Assembly: GCA_019348435.1 (NCBI GenBank)
Contig: JAHWJM010000101.1
Span: forward strand, 1-8,270
Length of the DNA stretch: 8,270 bases
Source: Actinomycetota bacterium
Lineage (GTDB): Bacteria > Actinomycetota > Thermoleophilia > Solirubrobacterales > Solirubrobacteraceae
Reading direction: 5' to 3'
This document shows, in pieces, positions 5,866-8,270 of the stretch (its first letter is position 1; every line of letters begins with the position of its first letter). The notes beneath the pieces are model-generated. The model had not been told where the DNA came from and made no database searches. It saw nothing but the letters and a program-made list of their open reading frames with translations. Both the position numbers and the translations under genes were made by a program.

Positions 5866-6833
5866 CGGCTCACGGCGCGTTCGAGAGCGGCGAGCGGGTC
5901 GGCCGCGTTGCGCGCGTCGACGCGCTCGGCGTCGAGCGGCGCGAGCGCCGCCTCGAGGATCGACTGCTCGGCGCGAATCGTCGCCGCCGGCGGGCGCAGC
6001 CCGGCCGCGAGCAGCCGCACGCGCTGCTCCGCCAGCAGCTCAAGCGCGCAGGTCAGGAGCTCGTCTTGGCTCACCTTCGCCTGCGGCCGTCCCGTCGCGA
6101 GCAGCACCGCACGCACCGGCCGCAGGTCGCGCCCCGGCCGCGAGCGGGCGGGCGCGAGGAGCGCGGGCGAGACCGCTACCGGCGGTGAGACCCGTCCTGC
6201 GCTGAGGCGGTTGACGTGGCCCGCCAGCCACACGCGGCGGCGGATCGCGGGCGGCAGCAGGGCGTGCGCCTGCGGGACGACGGACGGCAGGTCGTGGTAG
6301 ACCCGCAGCCGCCGCGAGAGCCCCGCGCAGGCTCCGTCGCCCGCCACGAGGATCTGGTCGTCAGCCGCCACGGCGCGGCCGCACGCGAGCGCGCGGAGGG
6401 CGAGCGTGCTCTTGCCGCTGCCCGATCCGCCGAGAACGAGGACGGGCCCGTCGTGGCATTCGACGAGCGCCGCCGGCAGCAGCACTCGACCCGCCGCCGG
6501 AGTGGCAAGCGAGAGCAGCGGCTCGACGACCATGCTCTGTACGAGCAGCAGGCCGAGCGGTCCGGCCACCTGCAGTCGGCAGCTCACCGGGATCGCGCTG
6601 TCGTCGAGGCGCACGCGCACGCGCCACTGCGCCAGCCGATGGCCGCCGCGGAAGGCGCGCTCCGTACGGGACCGCCTGAGCCGGCGCCCCGGTGCCGCGA
6701 CGAGCAGCTGCATGACGGGCGGCGCGCCGAGCTGGGGCGCACGGCCGTACTCAGCCTCGAAGTGGTGGGCCGCGCGGCCGTCGGCATCGAACAGCAGGCC
6801 GACGTCGGCACACAAGTCGAACGTACGGGTCAA
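5862..6833 (-). CDS. HPr-kinase-like P-loop protein (HprK-related serine kinase family)
   Basis: A 323-residue protein. The start is taken as TTG 6833-6831, which overlaps the TGA of the upstream gene (TTGA), the same arrangement as the next two junctions. The frame continues upstream, but only as antisense of other genes. The N-terminal ~120 residues are a mixed alpha/beta region without a motif I recognise. Then come VLVLGGSGSGKSTLALRAL (131-149) with Walker A GGSGSGKS (135-142), and AVAADDQILV (154-163), whose paired Asp residues match the Walker B/Mg-binding DD of HPr kinase/phosphorylase-like enzymes. In the known family the P-loop domain phosphorylates a serine of HPr. Members inside glycan and peptide biosynthesis clusters usually lack a known target, and no PTS gene is visible here. 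I infer an accessory or regulatory kinase for the polysaccharide pathway, in the cytoplasm. Another nucleotide-binding role cannot be excluded. Confidence 0.78.
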   Translation of the reverse strand: MTRTFDLCADVGLLFDADGRAAHHFEAEYGRAPQLGAPPVMQLLVAAPGRRLRRSRTERAFRGGHRLAQWRVRVRLDDSAIPVSCRLQVAGPLGLLLVQSMVVEPLLSLATPAAGRVLLPAALVECHDGPVLVLGGSGSGKSTLALRALACGRAVAADDQILVAGDGACAGLSRRLRVYHDLPSVVPQAHALLPPAIRRRVWLAGHVNRLSAGRVSPPVAVSPALLAPARSRPGRDLRPVRAVLLATGRPQAKVSQDELLTCALELLAEQRVRLLAAGLRPPAATIRAEQSILEAALAPLDAERVDARNAADPLAALERAVSR

Positions 6834-7123
6834 AGGTGGCTCTCGACCAGCTCGGCGATGAGGCGTGGGTCGGATGGAAAGGTGCAGGAGACCTCGAGAC
6901 AGCGAACCTCGCGGAGTGCGCTGTCCAGCAACGAGCGCTCCTGCGCCAGCAGCGCCCGGGCCGTCGCGGCGAGCCCGTCGTACCAGGGCTCCGGTGCGAG
7001 GCCGAGGTCGTCCAGCATGATCCGGGCGGCGACGCGGTAGCCGAGCGGCGTCAGGTGCATCCAGTTGTCGGTCAGCGGCCCCGGAGCGTCGCCGCTCTCG
7101 ATCAGCGAAAAGAGCCGCCGCAT
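6830..7123 (-). CDS. C-terminal part of an SGNH/GDSL-type hydrolase (5' end lost at a junction)
   Basis: Ninety-seven residues can be read from an ATG at 7123, but an in-frame TAG lies only a few codons upstream, in DNA that codes for a phage protein on the other strand, so this ATG is not a real gene start. LTDNWMHLTPLGYRVAARIM (18-36 region) carries the Asp-x-x-x-His pair (D19, H23) of the last conserved block of SGNH hydrolases, where Asp and His complete the Ser-His-Asp triad. The block with the nucleophile Ser is missing with the N-terminus. The family de-esterifies or transfers acyl groups; in a glycan cluster the usual substrate is an acetylated or acylated sugar or lipid. A helical tail with several Leu and Glu residues follows. 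The gene is first of the visible operon and overlaps the HprK-like gene by four bases. As a fragment it would be inactive. Confidence 0.7.
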   Translation of the reverse strand: MRRLFSLIESGDAPGPLTDNWMHLTPLGYRVAARIMLDDLGLAPEPWYDGLAATARALLAQERSLLDSALREVRCLEVSCTFPSDPRLIAELVESHL

Positions 7124-7559
7124 CGGCTGGACCTACGCCAGCAGCTACCGCGCCGTCGAGCGCCGCCTGTCCCGCAAGAACAACCTGTACTTCTCCTCGG
7201 CCGACCTCAGCACGGCCCGCGAGTTCATCGACTACTGTAAGAAGTGGGCGGACGTGGCCAACGTGGCGGCGCGGGAAGCCATCGGGGAGGAGGTGATCGA
7301 GGACCAGAAGATCACCAGCTTCGTCCTCACCTTCGACAGCGGCGCCAAGATCGTTGCCGGCAGCTCGAACCCGAAATTTTTCCGAGGCAAGGGCGGCGAC
7401 GCCGACGGCGACGAGTTCGCGTTCCACGGCCAGCCCCGCGAGCTGATGAAGGCGATGCAGCCGACCGCCCTGTTCGCCGGCCATCAGATGCGCCTCTGGT
7501 CCACCCACAATGGGGAGGGGAACTACTTCAACCAGATGATCAAGGCGGCCCGCGCCGTA
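7107..7559 (+). CDS. Phage terminase large subunit fragment (Mu gp28-like type), truncated at both ends
   Basis: An internal fragment of about 150 residues, with no start codon and no stop. EKSRRIGWTYA (7107-7139) resembles the Walker A region of terminase ATPases of the Mu gp28-like family. Further on come YFSSADLSTAREFI, TFDSGAKIVAGSSNPKFFRGKGG (segments near 7330-7395), DEFAFHGQP (near 7410-7437), where Asp-Glu match the Walker B/catalytic acid pair, and MRLWSTHNGEGNYFNQM (7489-7539), the motif III coupling region. In its phage this ATPase-nuclease drives DNA packaging into the capsid. Here only the ATPase part remains, and after residue V (base 7559) similarity to the expected family ends. 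The first ~18 bases are also readable as the 3'-neighbouring SGNH fragment on the other strand, so the junction is within 7100-7125. No other phage gene is present. Confidence 0.75.
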
Positions 7560-7862
7560 AACGCGGATCCGACGTTCGCGGCCGCCGAGCGCGAGCGTCT
7601 CGGACTACTCCCTGAGCTGCCGCCCGAGGCGGTCGCCGCCGAGGAGGCGCTGCGGGCGTGGCGCACCGAGCGCTGCCGCGCCGACGGGACGGTGCTGGTG
7701 CCGCTGGCCGAGGACGAGAAGGGGTTCGTCAAGGCCGTGCGCAAGGCGATCGAGAAGTCGCTCGACCGGGCCGCCGACGCGGACGTGCACGCCGTCGACG
7801 TCATCGAGAAGCAGCTGCACGACGACCTGGCCGAGTTCGTATACCGCCGGCTCCGCCGCCGC
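7560..7862 (+). other. Open reading fragment of uncertain identity; end resembles ribonuclease J C-terminus
   Basis: The reading frame of the terminase fragment continues for 101 codons, but the sequence no longer looks like terminase. It reads as a charged, helix-rich protein with LGLLPELPPEAVAAEEALRA, then GTVLVPLAEDEKGFVK, then VRKAIEKSLDRAADADVHAV and KQLHDDLAEFVYRRLRRR. The last ~45 residues resemble the C-terminal domain of RNase J, which in many bacteria ends in a helix leading to VYxRxxRRPMxxPVVxEV; here the sequence diverges right after RRLRRR. The resemblance is from memory and weak, and the first half is unrecognised. A GGATCC lies at 7565-7570, near the apparent junction. No start or stop belongs to this fragment. 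Confidence 0.35.
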
Positions 7863-8270
7863 CGCGACCGACGCCAGCTCGATTTCAGCCAGGGCGGCCG
7901 CGGCGCCCGCCATGTCGCCCGCCTCCGCCCGCGCCCGCGCCGCCTTACAGGCTGCCGCATAAGCGGAGCGGCTGGCGGCTTCGGGATCGGAGACGGTCAT
8001 GTTCGGCCCCGACAGCACATTGGCGCCGGCCTCGGTGGTGGCGGCGATCGCCTCGCCCGCGCGGTCGAGGTTGCGCACCCGAACCTCCACCATGTTGTTG
8101 GCCCGGAAGCGGCCGCGCTCGGGGCCGTAATCGATCCGGGAAAGGGTGATCTGGCGGGTCTGCATGTCGTTCCGCTTAATCCCCAGTCGTTCGAGTGCGG
8201 CGGAGACGCGGTTCATCACATCATTGTTGCCCGCGCTCGCCGCCGCTGCCGTCGCGGCGACGGTCTGAAC
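7863..8270 (-). CDS. SIMPL (DUF541) domain protein, N-terminal/middle fragment running off the window
   Basis: Read from base 8270 in the minus direction, the frame gives a partial SIMPL-domain protein: AGNNDVMNRVSAALERLGIK, then MQTRQITLSRIDYGPERG, then NNMVEVRVRNLDRAGEAIAA, GANVLSGPNMTVSDPEAA and AYAAACKAARARAEA. This is the repeating alpha/beta pattern of the BP26/OMP28 (SIMPL) family of periplasmic or cell-surface proteins: a helix with AAL, a strand with DIQT-like MQTRQI, a VEVRVR strand, then the GANxxSGPxxxxxDP turn. Its role is poorly defined. The true start lies outside the window. From about base 7905 downward the Ala-rich reading becomes atypical of the family, and the rest of the open frame to a stop at 7605 is antisense of the adjoining plus-strand fragment, so the end at ~7863 is approximate. 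The style fits a proteobacterial source. Confidence 0.65.

Noticed and set aside
4594..6300. A 568-codon open frame on the plus strand
   Set aside because: It is rich in Arg, Gln, Glu and Asp with low-complexity character and no motifs, and it lies antisense to the flippase fusion and HprK-like gene, whose translations show clear families.
6834..7508. Upstream extension of the HprK-like gene to 7508 (548 residues)
   Set aside because: This part is antisense to the terminase fragment and out of frame with the SGNH fragment. TTG at 6833 gives a normal 4-base overlap.
7107..7559. Prophage in the window
   Set aside because: Only a partial terminase with no other phage gene and broken ends; it looks like a misjoined fragment rather than a resident prophage.
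7605..7862. Continuation of the SIMPL frame to a stop at 7605
   Set aside because: The reading there is antisense to a plus-strand sequence with better protein character and lacks SIMPL features.
1..8270. CRISPR array, tRNA, rRNA or riboswitch
   Set aside because: No spaced direct repeats, no tRNA-like cloverleaf with a CCA/T-arm, and no rRNA-like conserved segments were seen on reading both strands; a dedicated scan was not possible.

Overview
This 8.27 kb window is uniformly GC-rich and best read as a mosaic. Its core (about 1000-7120) is one coherent surface-polysaccharide locus. The left end (1-~930) and right end (~7107-8270) hold short gene fragments with no functional link to the core and at least three abrupt junctions. 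The core proteins (high Ala/Arg/Val/Leu content, GTG and TTG starts, Wzx-like and GT2 proteins of the kind seen in soil Actinobacteria) suggest a high-GC actinobacterium, possibly of the Thermoleophilia/Solirubrobacterales type. That placement rests on protein style and memory, not on a search. The extreme right end (SIMPL-domain protein, phage terminase) looks like it comes from other genomes, so the window is probably a metagenomic contig with assembly chimeras or a heavily rearranged region.

Left end: the last 61 residues of a basic, four-cysteine protein (3-188); a broken ABC-F ATPase fragment (245-629) with two single-base frameshifts that stops just before Walker B; then about 370 bases with no gene I recognise, but with a clear hairpin.

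Core: on the plus strand, a GT2 family glycosyltransferase (1002-1898). Converging on it from the minus strand is a tightly packed operon, in transcription order: SGNH/GDSL hydrolase (only its C-terminus, 7123-6830), HPr-kinase-like P-loop protein (6833-5862), a 983-residue membrane protein that appears to fuse a Wzx-type flippase to a GT-C/polymerase-like module (5865-2914), and a second GT2 enzyme with C-terminal membrane segments (2917-1802). All three operon junctions are 4-base start/stop overlaps (TTGA, ATGA, GTGA), which implies translational coupling. The two GT2 genes overlap tail to tail by 97 bases. The likely job is to assemble a lipid-linked glycan on the cytoplasmic face (GT2 enzymes), flip it and process or polymerise it outside (fusion protein), and modify or trim it (SGNH). 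The HPr-kinase-like protein is a regulatory or accessory kinase of unknown target.

Right end: a fragment of a phage terminase large subunit of the Mu gp28-like type (about 7107-7559, plus), an open stretch of uncertain identity whose end resembles the RNase J C-terminus (7560-~7862, plus), and the N-terminal/middle part of a SIMPL (DUF541) domain protein (8270-~7863, minus) that runs off the window.
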